Source: Inhella sp. (lineage in GTDB: Bacteria; Pseudomonadota; Gammaproteobacteria; Burkholderiales; Burkholderiaceae_C). Taken from it: a stretch of 64,000 nt of DNA. Positions 23,101 through 32,748 of the stretch are shown one piece after another. The DNA lies in NCBI RefSeq assembly GCF_027532025.1, contig NZ_JAPZSY010000038.1:1-64000 (forward strand), read 5' to 3'. The notes below the pieces were generated by a model. The model was given only the letters and a program-made list of their open reading frames with translations, ran no database searches and had not been told where the DNA came from. The position numbers and the translations under genes are program-made. Numbering within the stretch: position 1 is the stretch's first letter; each line of letters starts with the position of its first letter.

Positions 23101-24674
23101 AATGGCTGGTTTGGATGGCGGCTGCCTTGGCGGCCGGGATGGTGCATGCCCAGAACCTGCGCTGGGCCAGCCAGGGCGACCTGCAGACCGCCGATCCGCA
23201 CTCTCAGAACGAGAGCATGACCAACATGATCAACGGGCAGGTGTACGAAAAGCTGGTGCGCCGCGACAAGACCATGGCCATCGGGCCCGGACTGGCCACG
23301 GCGTGGAGCAACCCCGACCCGTTGACCTGGCGCTTCAAGCTGCGGCCCAAGGTGAAGTTCCACGATGGCGCCGACTTCACGGCCGACGACGTGGTGTTCT
23401 CCATCCTGCGCGCCCGGGAGCCCACATCCAACGTGCGCCAGTACGGCATGGCGGTGGGCCTGCCGCGCAAGATCGACGCGCTGACGGTGGAGTTCAAGCT
23501 GGAGCGACCGAACCCCATCTTTTTGCAGCACCTGGACCTGCTGTGGATCATGAACAAGGCCTGGGCCGAAAAGCACCGGGTCACCAAACCGCAAGACTTC
23601 AAGAACAAGGAAGAGAGCTTTGCCGCGGTGAACGCCAACGGCACCGGGCCCTACATCCTGGTCAGTCGCCAGCCCGGGGTGAAGACCGTGTACCGCCGCA
23701 ACCCCGCCTGGTGGGGGCGCTTCGAGGGCAATGTGCAGGAGATCGTGTTCACGCCCATCGGCAACGACGCCACGCGCCTGGCGGCGCTGATGAGCGGGGA
23801 GGTCGACTTCGTGCTCGACCCCGCGCCGCGCGACGTGCCGCGCCTGCGGCAGATGAAAAACCTGCAGGTGATTGATGGCCCCGAGAACCGTCTGATTTTC
23901 ATCGGCATGGACCAGTCGCGAGACAAATTGCTCTACGGCAAGGTGCCGGGGGACAAGAATCCATTCAAAGACATTCGGGTGCGGCGGGCCATGTACCAGG
24001 CCATCGACGTCGAGGGCATCCGCAGCAAGATCATGAGTGGGCTGGCCTTGCCGACGGGGGGCATCACCCCTTCACCCTTGGGGGCCTACAAAGACCCGGC
24101 CCTGGAGGCGCGCCTGTTCCCCTACGACCTGAACGCGGCCCGGCAATTGATGGCCGAAGCCGGCTACCCCGAGGGGTTCGAGGTCACCCTCGACTGCCCG
24201 AACAACCGCTACATCAACGACGAGGAGATCTGCATCGTGCTGGCCCAAATGTGGGCGCAGATCAAGATCAAGGTTCGTGTCTTTGCGCAGCCGCGGGCCT
24301 TGGTCTTTCCCAAGCTCGAGCGTTTGGACACCAGCCTGTACCTGTACGGCTGGGGCGGCGCCATCACGGACGCGGAAACCATCCTCACGCCGGTCTACCG
24401 CAAGATGAACCCGAGCGATGGCACGGGCTCCAACAACTTCGGCCTGGTTGTGAACGACAAGTTCGAGGCTTTGGCGGCGCAAAGTTCGGTGGAGCCCGAC
24501 GCGACCAAGCGGGAGGCCTTGGTCAAGGCGGCTCTGGCCGAGTACCGCCAGCAGGTGCACACCTTGCCGCTGCACCGCCAGGTCATTCCCTGGGCGGCCC
24601 GGGCCGGCCTCCAGGCGGTGCACCGTCCCGACAACTGGCTGGAGGTCAGTTGGGTGACGGTCCCGGCCCGCTGA
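23097..24674 (+). CDS. Peptide/nickel-type ABC solute-binding protein (family 5)
   Basis: The 525-residue periplasmic protein has a signal peptide (MKWLVWMAAALAAGMVHAQ) followed directly by NLRWASQGDLQTADPHSQNE and NGQVYEKLVRRDKTMAIGPG, the normal N-terminus of DppA/OppA-like proteins. WRFKLRPKVKFHDGADFTAD is the family signature. It would bind peptides or similar ligands for import, but no permease or ATPase gene is adjacent. It is coupled to the HD-GYP gene by a four-base overlap. A chemoreceptor gene converges on it with six bases between, so a link to sensing is possible but unproven. Confidence 0.93.
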   Translation: MKWLVWMAAALAAGMVHAQNLRWASQGDLQTADPHSQNESMTNMINGQVYEKLVRRDKTMAIGPGLATAWSNPDPLTWRFKLRPKVKFHDGADFTADDVVFSILRAREPTSNVRQYGMAVGLPRKIDALTVEFKLERPNPIFLQHLDLLWIMNKAWAEKHRVTKPQDFKNKEESFAAVNANGTGPYILVSRQPGVKTVYRRNPAWWGRFEGNVQEIVFTPIGNDATRLAALMSGEVDFVLDPAPRDVPRLRQMKNLQVIDGPENRLIFIGMDQSRDKLLYGKVPGDKNPFKDIRVRRAMYQAIDVEGIRSKIMSGLALPTGGITPSPLGAYKDPALEARLFPYDLNAARQLMAEAGYPEGFEVTLDCPNNRYINDEEICIVLAQMWAQIKIKVRVFAQPRALVFPKLERLDTSLYLYGWGGAITDAETILTPVYRKMNPSDGTGSNNFGLVVNDKFEALAAQSSVEPDATKREALVKAALAEYRQQVHTLPLHRQVIPWAARAGLQAVHRPDNWLEVSWVTVPAR

Positions 24675-24680
24675 TCGCGT

Positions 24681-26591
24681 TCAGCGAGGCAGTCGGAAGC
24701 GACCGACCGCCTCGCTGAGTTGCGTGGACATCTGAGCCAGCGTGTCGCTGGCAGCGGCCGATTGTTCGGCCACCGCGGCATTTTGTTGGGTCATCTCGTC
24801 CAGGGCCGACACGTCTTGCTCGACGCGTTCGATGTCCCTCTGTTGGCTTCGTGCGGCTTCCACGATGCTTTGGATCACTTCGGTCAACTGTTGCACCGAT
24901 TGCGACAGATCGCGCATCGTTTGGCCTGCTCCGCGCACTTGCTGATTGCCTTGCGCCACCCGCTCGCCCGACGAGGTGATGAGGCTCTTGATCTCCTTGG
25001 CCGCCGCAGCGCTTCGCTGCGCCAGCACGCGCACTTCGGCCGCTACCACGGCAAAGCCACGGCCTTGCTCGCCGGCGCGCGCCGCTTCGACGGCGGCGTT
25101 GAGGGCCAGGATGTTGGTCTGGAAGGCGATGCTGTCGATCACGCTCGTGATCTCGGAGATGCGGCCCGATTGCACGTGGATCTCGTCCATCGTTTGCTCC
25201 AAGTCGGCCATGGCGCCCGCCCCGCGTCCCGCCACCGAGGCGGCATGACGGGCCATGCCGTCGGCCTGTTGGGCTGCGTCGGCACTGCTCTGCACGGCCG
25301 CAGTCAGTTGCTGCACCAGGTGGCTGGCTGCCTGCAAACGGGCCGCCGACTGCTCGGTGCGCCTCGAAAGCTCGAGGTTCTCAGCGCTGATCTCCAGGGA
25401 GGCGTTGTTCACCGAGTGAGCCGAGCCTTGAACATGGGACAGCACGTCGATCCATTTCAAGCGCATGCCCTCCAACGACTGGATCAAGCGACCCAGTTCA
25501 TGGCTCTCCTGGCTTTCGAACACGGGCGTGAGATCGCCTTGGGCCATGGAGTCGCCCTTGCGCGCCAATTCGCCCAAAGGCTGGACGATGGCCTGCACCA
25601 CGGCCCACAGCCGCCACGCCAGCAGCGCCAGCAGACCCAGCAGCAAGACCCCCAAGGTCACGGAGAACAGGGTCAGCGTTTGGGCGCGTTGCGTCAAGCG
25701 CTGTTGGACCTCTTGGACCACGGCGTCTGAGAAGGCCCGTTGAGCCTGGATGGCGGTTTGCAGGACCTGCGCGTAATCCTCGGGTTTGACATCGAAGTCG
25801 GGTGAAAAGCCCAGGAACGTGGTGTTCACTCGGTTCAAGCTTTCCGAGACCGCTTGCTGGGCTTTTTTGGCACCGTCGCTGATGCCGGCGGGAAACTCCC
25901 CGAGCGCTTGGCTTTGGGCCAAGCCGATGTTTTGCAACACGAAGCGCTCCCGATCTTCCAGTCGGGCCTTCACGGCTGCAATTTGGTTCAAGTCCAAGGG
26001 GCTGGCGCCCTTTTGGCGGAGCACGGTGTAGCCCAAGTCATGGAGTTGTGCCAACTGGTCGACCACGGTCTTGCCTTCTTGAAATCCCGCCACGATGAGG
26101 TAGTAGTTTTCGGGCTCGGGGTCGTGCAACAGCTTGCTTTGAGCGAGCACTTGTGCGACCGCGTCGTCCAGTCGGCCCAGGAGCTTGCCGTGCGCTTCGA
26201 AACTCTCTCTCGGCGTGGTTCGGTCGGTCTTGATTTGCTCGGCCAGCACGCGAAGGTCCTTCTCCACGGCGGCCAATGGCTCTCTCAGGCTCTCGCGCTG
26301 GTTCATCACGACCTGGAGTTGCGACAGCGCGGATTGCAGGGCAGCAGAGCGCGGTTGGTCGGCAGCGGGCTGGGCCGACAGTTGCAAACCCGACTGCAAG
26401 CGGTGCTGTTGAACATCGGTGATGGCCTTCAGCAGAGCCATCGTGGGCTGGACCCCGGCGAGCTCTTGCCGGATCGAAGCCAAGTCGCTCAGCGTGCGCT
26501 GCATGAAGGCCGCCGTCGGGATGGCCACTGCGGCGAGGATGAGCAGCGACAGCAGCTTGAAGCGCTGCGCAAGGTTGGTTTTGAACATCAT
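24681..26591 (-). CDS. Methyl-accepting chemotaxis protein
   Basis: The 636-residue receptor has a first membrane segment (about residues 10-30, [17 protein letters not shown]), a helical periplasmic sensor of about 280 residues, a second membrane segment ([19 protein letters not shown]), HAMP and a cytoplasmic signalling coiled coil. The hairpin tip is intact: [20 protein letters not shown] then [20 protein letters not shown]. No C-terminal CheR-binding pentapeptide is present; the protein ends GRFRLPR. It would control CheA and so swimming direction. Start is ATG 26591, with AAGGG nine bases upstream; a start 16 codons earlier is in frame but less likely. It is convergent with the solute-binding gene. 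Confidence 0.94.
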   Translation of the reverse strand: MMFKTNLAQRFKLLSLLILAAVAIPTAAFMQRTLSDLASIRQELAGVQPTMALLKAITDVQQHRLQSGLQLSAQPAADQPRSAALQSALSQLQVVMNQRESLREPLAAVEKDLRVLAEQIKTDRTTPRESFEAHGKLLGRLDDAVAQVLAQSKLLHDPEPENYYLIVAGFQEGKTVVDQLAQLHDLGYTVLRQKGASPLDLNQIAAVKARLEDRERFVLQNIGLAQSQALGEFPAGISDGAKKAQQAVSESLNRVNTTFLGFSPDFDVKPEDYAQVLQTAIQAQRAFSDAVVQEVQQRLTQRAQTLTLFSVTLGVLLLGLLALLAWRLWAVVQAIVQPLGELARKGDSMAQGDLTPVFESQESHELGRLIQSLEGMRLKWIDVLSHVQGSAHSVNNASLEISAENLELSRRTEQSAARLQAASHLVQQLTAAVQSSADAAQQADGMARHAASVAGRGAGAMADLEQTMDEIHVQSGRISEITSVIDSIAFQTNILALNAAVEAARAGEQGRGFAVVAAEVRVLAQRSAAAAKEIKSLITSSGERVAQGNQQVRGAGQTMRDLSQSVQQLTEVIQSIVEAARSQQRDIERVEQDVSALDEMTQQNAAVAEQSAAASDTLAQMSTQLSEAVGRFRLPR

Positions 26592-26639
26592 GGCGAACGG
26601 CCCTTGCTGGGCCCCAAGTGTTTCGCCATGCTGAGCCAA

Positions 26640-26665
26640 CTCGATGTCAATTCCATGACATCGAG
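26640..26665. repeat. Perfect 10-bp inverted repeat between recJ and the chemoreceptor gene
   Basis: CTCGATGTCA (26640-26649) and TGACATCGAG (26656-26665) are exact reverse complements six bases apart, 30 bases past the recJ stop and 49 bases before the chemoreceptor start on the minus strand. No T run follows, so it is either a weak terminator for recJ or an operator for the chemoreceptor gene. Confidence 0.8.
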
Positions 26666-26694
26666 CGAGGCGATCTGAGCGCCCTGTAACTACG

Positions 26695-28431
26695 TCACGC
26701 CAGCGCTTCCACCAGGACCTGCAGTCGCGGCTGACCCTGGTAGTGGTCGGCGTCCAAGCGGTAGGCCAGGCGGGCGGGGCCGGGCGGCAGGGTGTCGGTG
26801 CGGCGGAACCAGATGCCCTCGACCTGCACGCCGCTGCCGTGCTGAAGTCGCAGCTTGAGGTGGCCGCTGCCGACCAGGCGCTGTTGGATCACCTCGAAGT
26901 CGTCGACGAAGAGCGGGGGCTCGAAGGCTTGGCCCCACACCTGCTCGGCCAGGCCCAGCGCCCGATCCACGCTGAACATGGCGCCCTCCAGCGAGCCATC
27001 GTGCTGCAGCTCTCGGCGGAGTTGCTCGGGCGCCAGGCTGGCTTCGGCGATGGCCTGCAGGGCTTGGGCGAAGGTGGCGAGGTCGTCGACCGCCAGGGTG
27101 CAGCCGGCGGCCATGGCGTGCCCGCCGAACCTGGCCAGCAGGCCGGGGCAGCGCTTGGCCAGCAGGTCCAGCGCGTCGCGCAAATGCAAGCCCGGGATGG
27201 AACGTCCGGAGCCCTTGAGGCGGCCGTCGGCACCGCGCGCAAACACGAAGGTGGGTCGGTGCAGGGCTTCTTTGACGCGGCCGGCCACGATGCCGACCAC
27301 ACCCTCGTGAAACGCCTCGTCGAACAGCACCACGGCCGCGGGTGGCGTGCCACGCGGCATTTGCGCTTGCAGCAATTCCTCGCTGACGGCTTTCATGTCG
27401 GCTTCGACGGCGCGACGTTCTCGGTTGATGCCGTCGAGCTGCTGCGCGATGGCCAGTGCGCGCGCCGGGTCGTCGCTTCGCAGGCACTCGATGCCCAGGC
27501 GCATGTCGGCCAGGCGTCCCGCGGCATTGATGCGCGGGCCCAACGCAAAGCCGAAGTCCTGGCTGCTGGCGCGTCGCGCGTCGCGCCCGGCGACGTGGAA
27601 CAGGGCACGAAGACCGTGCTGCATGTGGCCAGCCCGGATGCGGCGCAGGCCTTGTGCCACGAGGCGGCGGTTGTTGGCGTCGAGCGGCACCACGTCGGCC
27701 ACGGTGCCCAAGGCGACGAGGTCGAGCAGCCCGTCCAGCCGCGGCGGTGCGTCGAAATCACCGCGCGATCGGCGTTCGGCGCGCAGCGCCAGCAGCAGGT
27801 AGAAGGCCACTCCCACACCGGCCAACGCCTTGCTCGGGAAGGGGCAGCCGGGCTGGTTGGGGTTGACGATGGCGTCGGCCGGCGGCAGCAGCACCTCTCC
27901 CTGGGCGTCCTGCGCGCACAGGTGGTGGTCCGTGACGACGACGGTCAAGCCCAGGGCTTTGGCATGCGTCACGCCTTCCAGGCTGGCGATGCCGTTGTCC
28001 ACGGTGATCAGCACTTGGGCGCCGGTGGCATGCGCCAGGTCCACGATGGGGGGCGTGAGGCCGTAGCCGTGCACAGCGCGGTCGGGCACCACGTAGCCCA
28101 CTTGCTCGGGCGCTGCGCCCAGCAGCACGAGGCCGCGCAGCAGCACGGCGCAGGCGGTGGCGCCGTCGCAGTCGTAATCGGCGACCACGCACAGGCGTTG
28201 GCCGGCGGCGATCGCGTCGGCCAGCAGTCGGGCGGCCTCGGCCACGCCGCGCAGTTGATCGGGCCGGGCCAGGTGCGCGAGGTCGGGGTCGAGCTCGGTC
28301 CGGTGGCGCACCCCCCGGGCGGCAAACAGGCGCGCCAGCAAAGGGTCCAGCCCTTCTTGCTCCAGGGCCCAGGCGGCGCGCGGTGGGCAGTCGCGCGCCA
28401 CGACGCGCGGGGCAGAGGGCAATGCGGTCAC
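26695..28431 (-). CDS. recJ: Single-stranded-DNA-specific exonuclease RecJ
   Basis: The 578-residue nuclease degrades single-stranded DNA 5' to 3' in recombination and mismatch repair. DHH-family metal-binding motifs are visible: [18 protein letters not shown] (motif I), TVDNGI (II), VTDHHL (III) and [12 protein letters not shown]. The DHHA1 part contains [20 protein letters not shown] and [12 protein letters not shown]. The GTG at 28431 overlaps the stop of the upstream COG4255 gene (GTGA) and gives the usual short N-terminus ([14 protein letters not shown]), so it is preferred over longer in-frame starts. Confidence 0.95.
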   Translation of the reverse strand: MTALPSAPRVVARDCPPRAAWALEQEGLDPLLARLFAARGVRHRTELDPDLAHLARPDQLRGVAEAARLLADAIAAGQRLCVVADYDCDGATACAVLLRGLVLLGAAPEQVGYVVPDRAVHGYGLTPPIVDLAHATGAQVLITVDNGIASLEGVTHAKALGLTVVVTDHHLCAQDAQGEVLLPPADAIVNPNQPGCPFPSKALAGVGVAFYLLLALRAERRSRGDFDAPPRLDGLLDLVALGTVADVVPLDANNRRLVAQGLRRIRAGHMQHGLRALFHVAGRDARRASSQDFGFALGPRINAAGRLADMRLGIECLRSDDPARALAIAQQLDGINRERRAVEADMKAVSEELLQAQMPRGTPPAAVVLFDEAFHEGVVGIVAGRVKEALHRPTFVFARGADGRLKGSGRSIPGLHLRDALDLLAKRCPGLLARFGGHAMAAGCTLAVDDLATFAQALQAIAEASLAPEQLRRELQHDGSLEGAMFSVDRALGLAEQVWGQAFEPPLFVDDFEVIQQRLVGSGHLKLRLQHGSGVQVEGIWFRRTDTLPPGPARLAYRLDADHYQGQPRLQVLVEALA

Positions 28432-29327
28432 AGGCGCTCCAGCTCGGCTTGAAGGGCCGCGGCCGAACCCGAGGGGCGTGGCCAGCACTTCCACCAAGGC
28501 CGGGGCTGTGGGGCCCAGGTGCGGGCCCAGGTTTCGCCGGCGAGCGTCAGGCGACTGTCGGGGTTGTTCTGGGCCAGCAAGGGTGCGATGACCTCGTCGT
28601 CCAAGCGCCGCCAGGCGGCGGGCCAGGCGATGGGGTCCACCGTGAGCGCGGGCTGTTGCAGCCAGCGGTTGACCACCCAGCCCGGCGGCTGGGAGCGGGC
28701 GATGCCGCAACCGCTGATCCAGACCGAGTTGACCGGCAGGGCCCCTTGCGCCTCGCGCTGGGCGTGCAGGGGGTGGGCGTGCAACAGCATCTGCATTTCG
28801 TTTTGCAGGCGCCGCAAGGCGCGTTCGGTGGGCAGCCAGGCGTCAAGCGTGCGCAGTGCGATGCGATCGAGGCTGGCAGCCTGCCAACTCAGCAGGCTGG
28901 GGTGGCCCAGCAGCCACTCGGTGGCCGTGGGGCGGTGCACCTGCCAGCCGTCTTCGGCCGGGAACAAGGGCGCCAGGGTGGACCACAACGCGTCGGCCTC
29001 GGCCGCACTCAGGCGCAGCTGTTCGGGGGACAGGGCCAGGGCCTGGTGGGCTTCGAGCCGCACGTGCAGCGGCGTGACGAGGGCCCAGGGCAGGTCGCCA
29101 GGGTCGATGCCGCGCTCTTGCAAGCGCCACGCTGCTGTGGGCAGCGGGTCTGTGGGGCTGTGGCCGCGGGCTGCACCCAAAGCACGCTCGGCGGGGGGGT
29201 GGGGGTCGGTCGGGTCGCCGCCGTGCTCGGCCATCGGCCGCCAACGCGCCAGCAGACGCTGCAGATGGGGCATGGGGGGCAGGGGCAGGCCCTCCACGGG
29301 GCCAGCGTCGGTGATGAGCACGTGCAT
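28428..29327 (-). CDS. COG4255 / RpfE-type conserved protein
   Basis: The 299-residue protein begins MHVLITDAGPVEGLPLPPMP and contains DLPWALVTPLHVRLEAHQAL, RRLQNEMQMLLHAHPLH and the signature LPVNSVWISGCGIA. These match a conserved Betaproteobacterial family labelled cofactor-independent phosphoglycerate mutase-like or RpfE-type regulatory protein; biochemical function is not established. It is commonly found directly upstream of recJ, as here with a GTGA overlap. It is divergent from ppk1 with 70 bases between. Confidence 0.8.
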   Translation of the reverse strand: MHVLITDAGPVEGLPLPPMPHLQRLLARWRPMAEHGGDPTDPHPPAERALGAARGHSPTDPLPTAAWRLQERGIDPGDLPWALVTPLHVRLEAHQALALSPEQLRLSAAEADALWSTLAPLFPAEDGWQVHRPTATEWLLGHPSLLSWQAASLDRIALRTLDAWLPTERALRRLQNEMQMLLHAHPLHAQREAQGALPVNSVWISGCGIARSQPPGWVVNRWLQQPALTVDPIAWPAAWRRLDDEVIAPLLAQNNPDSRLTLAGETWARTWAPQPRPWWKCWPRPSGSAAALQAELERL

Positions 29328-29397
29328 GGCGCTGCGGATTATCGGGAGCGTGGCGCGTGTCACGCGGCTGTCATGCGGCGCTTCCCATAATCGCCCG

Positions 29398-31455
29398 ATG
29401 ACCCGTTCTGCGCCCGATTTGCTCGACCGCGAGCAAGCCATCCTGGAATTCAACCGGCGGGTGCTCGCGCAGGCCGAGCGCCCGGACGTGCCGCTGCTGG
29501 AGCGCCTGCGCTACGTCTGCATCGTCTCGAGCAATCTCGACGAGTTTTTCGAGGTGCGCTTTGCCGATTTGCTGGACAGCGTGCGGGACAAGGCGCGCAG
29601 CGGCACGGGTGAGGACATCGCCCGCGTGGGCGCGGCGGCCCATGCGCTGATCGATGCCCAGTACCGGGTGTTCAACGAGGACCTCATGCCGGCCTTGGCC
29701 GCGCAGGGCATTCACGTTCGCCACCATGCGGCGCGCAACGCGGCGCAGCGGGCCTGGGTGTCGCGCTTCTTCGAGCGCGAGGTTCGGCCGCTGCTGGTGC
29801 CACTCAGCCTCGACCCCGCCCACCCCTTTCCGCAGGTGGCCAACAAGGCGCTGCACTTCATCGTCAAGCTGGCGGGCGATGACGCCCTGGGGCACGAGAA
29901 CCCGATCGCCATCGTGCGCGTGCCGCGCGTGCTGCCGCGCGTCATCAAGCTGCCTGCCCAGGTCGCCTCGGGCGAGCAGGTGTTCGTGCTGCTCACCAGC
30001 GTCATCCGTGCGCACCTGGCCGAGCTGTTCCCGGGCCGCGAGGTGGTGGCCTTTTCGCAGTTCCGGGTCACCCGAGATTCGGACATCGACGTGGACGAGG
30101 AGGAGGCCGTCAACTTGCGCCACGTCATGCGGTCCCGCCTGACCACCCGCCATTTCGGGCGGGCGGTACGTTTGGAGGTGGTGCACACCTGCCCGGACGA
30201 TTTGGCCCGCTTGCTGCTTCAGCAGTTTCAGTTGCCGGAGGCCGCGCTGTACCGCGTCAACGGCCCGGTGAACTTGGTGCGATTGAACGAGCTCATCGAC
30301 CAAGTCGATGCCCCGGCGCTGCGCTTTGAGCCGCACGAACCCGCTTGGCCGCAGGGGCGGCTGCCACGCGGCAAGTCCATCCTGGCCCGGTTGCGCGACC
30401 GCGATGTGCTGCTGCATCACCCGTTCGAGAGCTTCGAGCCGGTGATCGAGTTCCTGCGCGAGGCCGTGAACGACCCCGACGTGCTGGCCATCAAGCAAAC
30501 CATTTACCGCACGGGAGCGCGCAGCGAGCTGATGGACCTGCTGGTGGAAGCCGCACGCCGTGGCAAGGAAGTCCTGGTGGTGGTGGAGCTCAAGGCGCGT
30601 TTCGACGAAGAGGCCAACGTGAACTGGGCCGAGAAGTTGGAGGCGGCAGGCGCCCAGGTGGTCTACGGCGTGGTGGGCCTGAAGACGCACGCCAAGCTGC
30701 TCTTGGTCACGCGCCGTGAAAACCGCCGCGGTGGACGCATCTTGCGCCGCTACCTTCACCTGAGCACGGGCAACTACAACCCGCGCACCGCCCGGCTGTA
30801 CACCGACTTGGGGCTGCTCACGGCCGACCCCGCCCTGACCGCCGACGCCGATGCGGTGTTTGGTCTGCTGGCTTCGACGGCCCACATGCGTCGTTTGCAC
30901 CAGTTGGTGTTGGCGCCGTTTGCCATGCAGGCGCGGTGGTTGTCGGAGCTGGAGCGTGTGCGCCAGTCTGCCCTGGCGGGCCGGCGTGCGCGCGTGGTGG
31001 TCAAGGTCAATGCGCTGACCGACCCGGTGCTCATCGCGGCGCTGTTGGCTTGCGGGCAGGCGGGGGCCGCCATCGACCTTGTCGTCCGCGGCGCTTGCCG
31101 CTTGGCCCCGGGCGTGGCGGGGGTGAGCGACAACATCCGCGTGCGCTCGGTGGTGGGCCGCTTCTTGGAGCACACCCGCATCCTCTACTTTGCCTGGGGC
31201 GAGGGGGCGAACGACGAATCCTTGTTCTTGTCCAGCGCCGACTGGATGAGCCGCAACATGCTGGGTCGCATCGAGCTGGCATGGCCGGTGCGCGAGCCGA
31301 AGATGCGCCAACGCGTGCTCGACGAAGCCTTGCTGCCCTACCTATTGGACGAGCGCGAGGCCTGGGTGCAGGATGCCGAGGGCGACTACCGCCGGGTCAG
31401 CGACATGGGGTTGAGCGCGCAGGCTGCCTTGGCCGAGCTGTACCGGGTGGCGTGA
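29398..31455 (+). CDS. ppk1: Polyphosphate kinase 1
   Basis: The 685-residue enzyme polymerises the terminal phosphate of ATP into polyphosphate. The N-domain motif VSSNLDEFFEVRFADLLDSV, the middle domain with FPQVANKALHFIVKL, and the two phospholipase-D-like C domains are present. The autophosphorylated histidine lies in GLKTHAKLLLVTRRE (His431 by codon count), and YLHLSTGNYNPRTARLYTDL is the second signature. Length fits the family. sixA overlaps its stop, linking polyphosphate synthesis to a phosphohistidine phosphatase. The matching exopolyphosphatase is at 43395. Confidence 0.96.
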   Translation: MTRSAPDLLDREQAILEFNRRVLAQAERPDVPLLERLRYVCIVSSNLDEFFEVRFADLLDSVRDKARSGTGEDIARVGAAAHALIDAQYRVFNEDLMPALAAQGIHVRHHAARNAAQRAWVSRFFEREVRPLLVPLSLDPAHPFPQVANKALHFIVKLAGDDALGHENPIAIVRVPRVLPRVIKLPAQVASGEQVFVLLTSVIRAHLAELFPGREVVAFSQFRVTRDSDIDVDEEEAVNLRHVMRSRLTTRHFGRAVRLEVVHTCPDDLARLLLQQFQLPEAALYRVNGPVNLVRLNELIDQVDAPALRFEPHEPAWPQGRLPRGKSILARLRDRDVLLHHPFESFEPVIEFLREAVNDPDVLAIKQTIYRTGARSELMDLLVEAARRGKEVLVVVELKARFDEEANVNWAEKLEAAGAQVVYGVVGLKTHAKLLLVTRRENRRGGRILRRYLHLSTGNYNPRTARLYTDLGLLTADPALTADADAVFGLLASTAHMRRLHQLVLAPFAMQARWLSELERVRQSALAGRRARVVVKVNALTDPVLIAALLACGQAGAAIDLVVRGACRLAPGVAGVSDNIRVRSVVGRFLEHTRILYFAWGEGANDESLFLSSADWMSRNMLGRIELAWPVREPKMRQRVLDEALLPYLLDEREAWVQDAEGDYRRVSDMGLSAQAALAELYRVA

Positions 31456-31916
31456 TGGAGCTCATCCTGTGGCGTCACGCCGAGGCGCAGCTCATCGGCG
31501 AGGGGCAAAGCGACTGGGATCGGCGCCTGACCACTGCCGGCGAGCGCCAAGCCCGACGCATGGGCCTGTGGTTGCAGCAGCGCCTGCCGGACACCACGCG
31601 CGTGTGGGTGAGCCCGGCGGTGCGAACCCGCTCCACGGCCGACGCGCTGGAGCGACCCTACAAGGTGCTGCCCGAGTTGGCCCCCGATGCCGACCCGAGC
31701 ACCTGGTTGCCCTTGATGGGCTGGCCCGATGCGGCGGCGCCCGTGCTCATCGTGGGCCACCAGCCCGCCTTGGGGGTGTTGGCGTCCCAACTGCTGTGCG
31801 GTGCCCCCTTGCCTTGGACGGTCAAGAAGGGCGCGGTTTTTTGGCTGTCGTCGCGCCGCCGGGACGGCGTGCAACAGGTGTTGTTGCGGGCGGTGCAGGG
31901 GCCAGATTTGCTCTGA
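31455..31916 (+). CDS. sixA: Phosphohistidine phosphatase SixA
   Basis: The 153-residue protein is a short histidine-phosphatase-superfamily enzyme. The RHG motif appears as LWRHAEA (about residue 5), with GERQARRMGLWL, VSPAVRTRSTADAL and the second catalytic His in LIVGHQPALG. SixA removes phosphate from phosphohistidine on Hpt or phosphotransfer proteins. Its first base is the last base of the ppk1 stop, and ppk1 itself forms a phosphohistidine intermediate, so coupling is notable. An in-frame GTG directly before the ATG is also possible. Confidence 0.92.
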   Translation: MELILWRHAEAQLIGEGQSDWDRRLTTAGERQARRMGLWLQQRLPDTTRVWVSPAVRTRSTADALERPYKVLPELAPDADPSTWLPLMGWPDAAAPVLIVGHQPALGVLASQLLCGAPLPWTVKKGAVFWLSSRRRDGVQQVLLRAVQGPDLL

Positions 31917-31943
31917 ACCTTGGGCAGGCGCATGATGCTCGGC

Positions 31944-31967
31944 CGATCGACCGATCGACCGATCGAC
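31944..31967. repeat. Three tandem CGATCGAC octamers
   Basis: CGATCGAC occurs at 31944-31951, 31952-31959 and 31960-31967, followed by CGAG and preceded by GGC. Each unit holds the palindrome CGATCG. The array lies in the 67-bp gap between sixA and the family-3 solute-binding gene, 17 bases before that start codon, where the -10 and leader would be expected. Confidence 0.9.
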
Positions 31968-31983
31968 CGAGTGTTCAGACACC

Positions 31984-32748
31984 ATGAGCCTCCTGCACCG
32001 TCGTCAATGCATCTCCCTTGCGGGTGGGCTGGCCCTGCCCCTGGGGTGTGCCTGGGCGTCGGTCCCCGAGCTCTTGATGGTGACGGCGGCTGAAGAGCCC
32101 TATGTGCTGCCCCCGAACCACCCCTTGGGCGAGGGCTTGGATGTCGACTCCGCCCGTGAGGCCCTGATGCGCGGTGGCCAGTACCGGTTGCAGGTCGAGC
32201 AGTTGCCCTGGCGGCGCGTGCTGGCCATGCTGAAGGCCGGTCGGGCCGATTTTTCGCCGGGCGTTCTCCAGACCGAGGAGCGCCGTGAGTACCTGGCCTT
32301 CAGCGAGCCGTTTGGCGGCCCTGTGCGGCACAGCGTCTACACCCGCCGCCGCAGCGGGCTGAGCATCCGTCAACTCGCCGATCTGAAGGGCAAGCGGCTG
32401 GCGCTCATGGCGGGTGCCGCCTTCCCCGAGGCCTTGCAGGCCGTCATGACGGGGCCTTTGGAGCGGGTGTCGGACCTGAGGGGCCAATTCCGCATGCTGG
32501 CCGCTGGGCGCGTGGAAGCGCTGGTGGGCAACGAGCTGCCCGCCCGTTGGCTGGTGCGAGCGCAGGGTTATGGCGAACGCGTGGAGCAACAGCCCTTCAC
32601 CTTCGACTCGGGTGTGCCCACGCAGATGGCGTTTTCACGGGGGCGACCTGGTTGCGAGCACGCGCTGGCCGCCATGAACCGCGGTCTGGCCTTGCTCGCC
32701 CGGGAGAACCACTGGGCCAAGCTCGAAGCGCGTTACTTGGCGGGCTGA
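31984..32748 (+). CDS. Family-3 type periplasmic solute-binding protein
   Basis: The 254-residue product begins MSLLHRRQCISLAGGLALPL, a signal with twin arginines that could be Tat-type. The mature part fits the amino-acid-binding (SBP_bac_3) fold: EEPYVLPPNHPLGEGLDVDS, LPWRRVLAMLKAGRADFSPG and RREYLAFSEPF, the typical 'xxR..yldFSxP' stretch. No transporter or kinase gene is attached, so it may act as an orphan binder or sensor. It converges with lysA, overlapping its end by 16 bases. Ligand unknown. Confidence 0.85.
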   Translation: MSLLHRRQCISLAGGLALPLGCAWASVPELLMVTAAEEPYVLPPNHPLGEGLDVDSAREALMRGGQYRLQVEQLPWRRVLAMLKAGRADFSPGVLQTEERREYLAFSEPFGGPVRHSVYTRRRSGLSIRQLADLKGKRLALMAGAAFPEALQAVMTGPLERVSDLRGQFRMLAAGRVEALVGNELPARWLVRAQGYGERVEQQPFTFDSGVPTQMAFSRGRPGCEHALAAMNRGLALLARENHWAKLEARYLAG

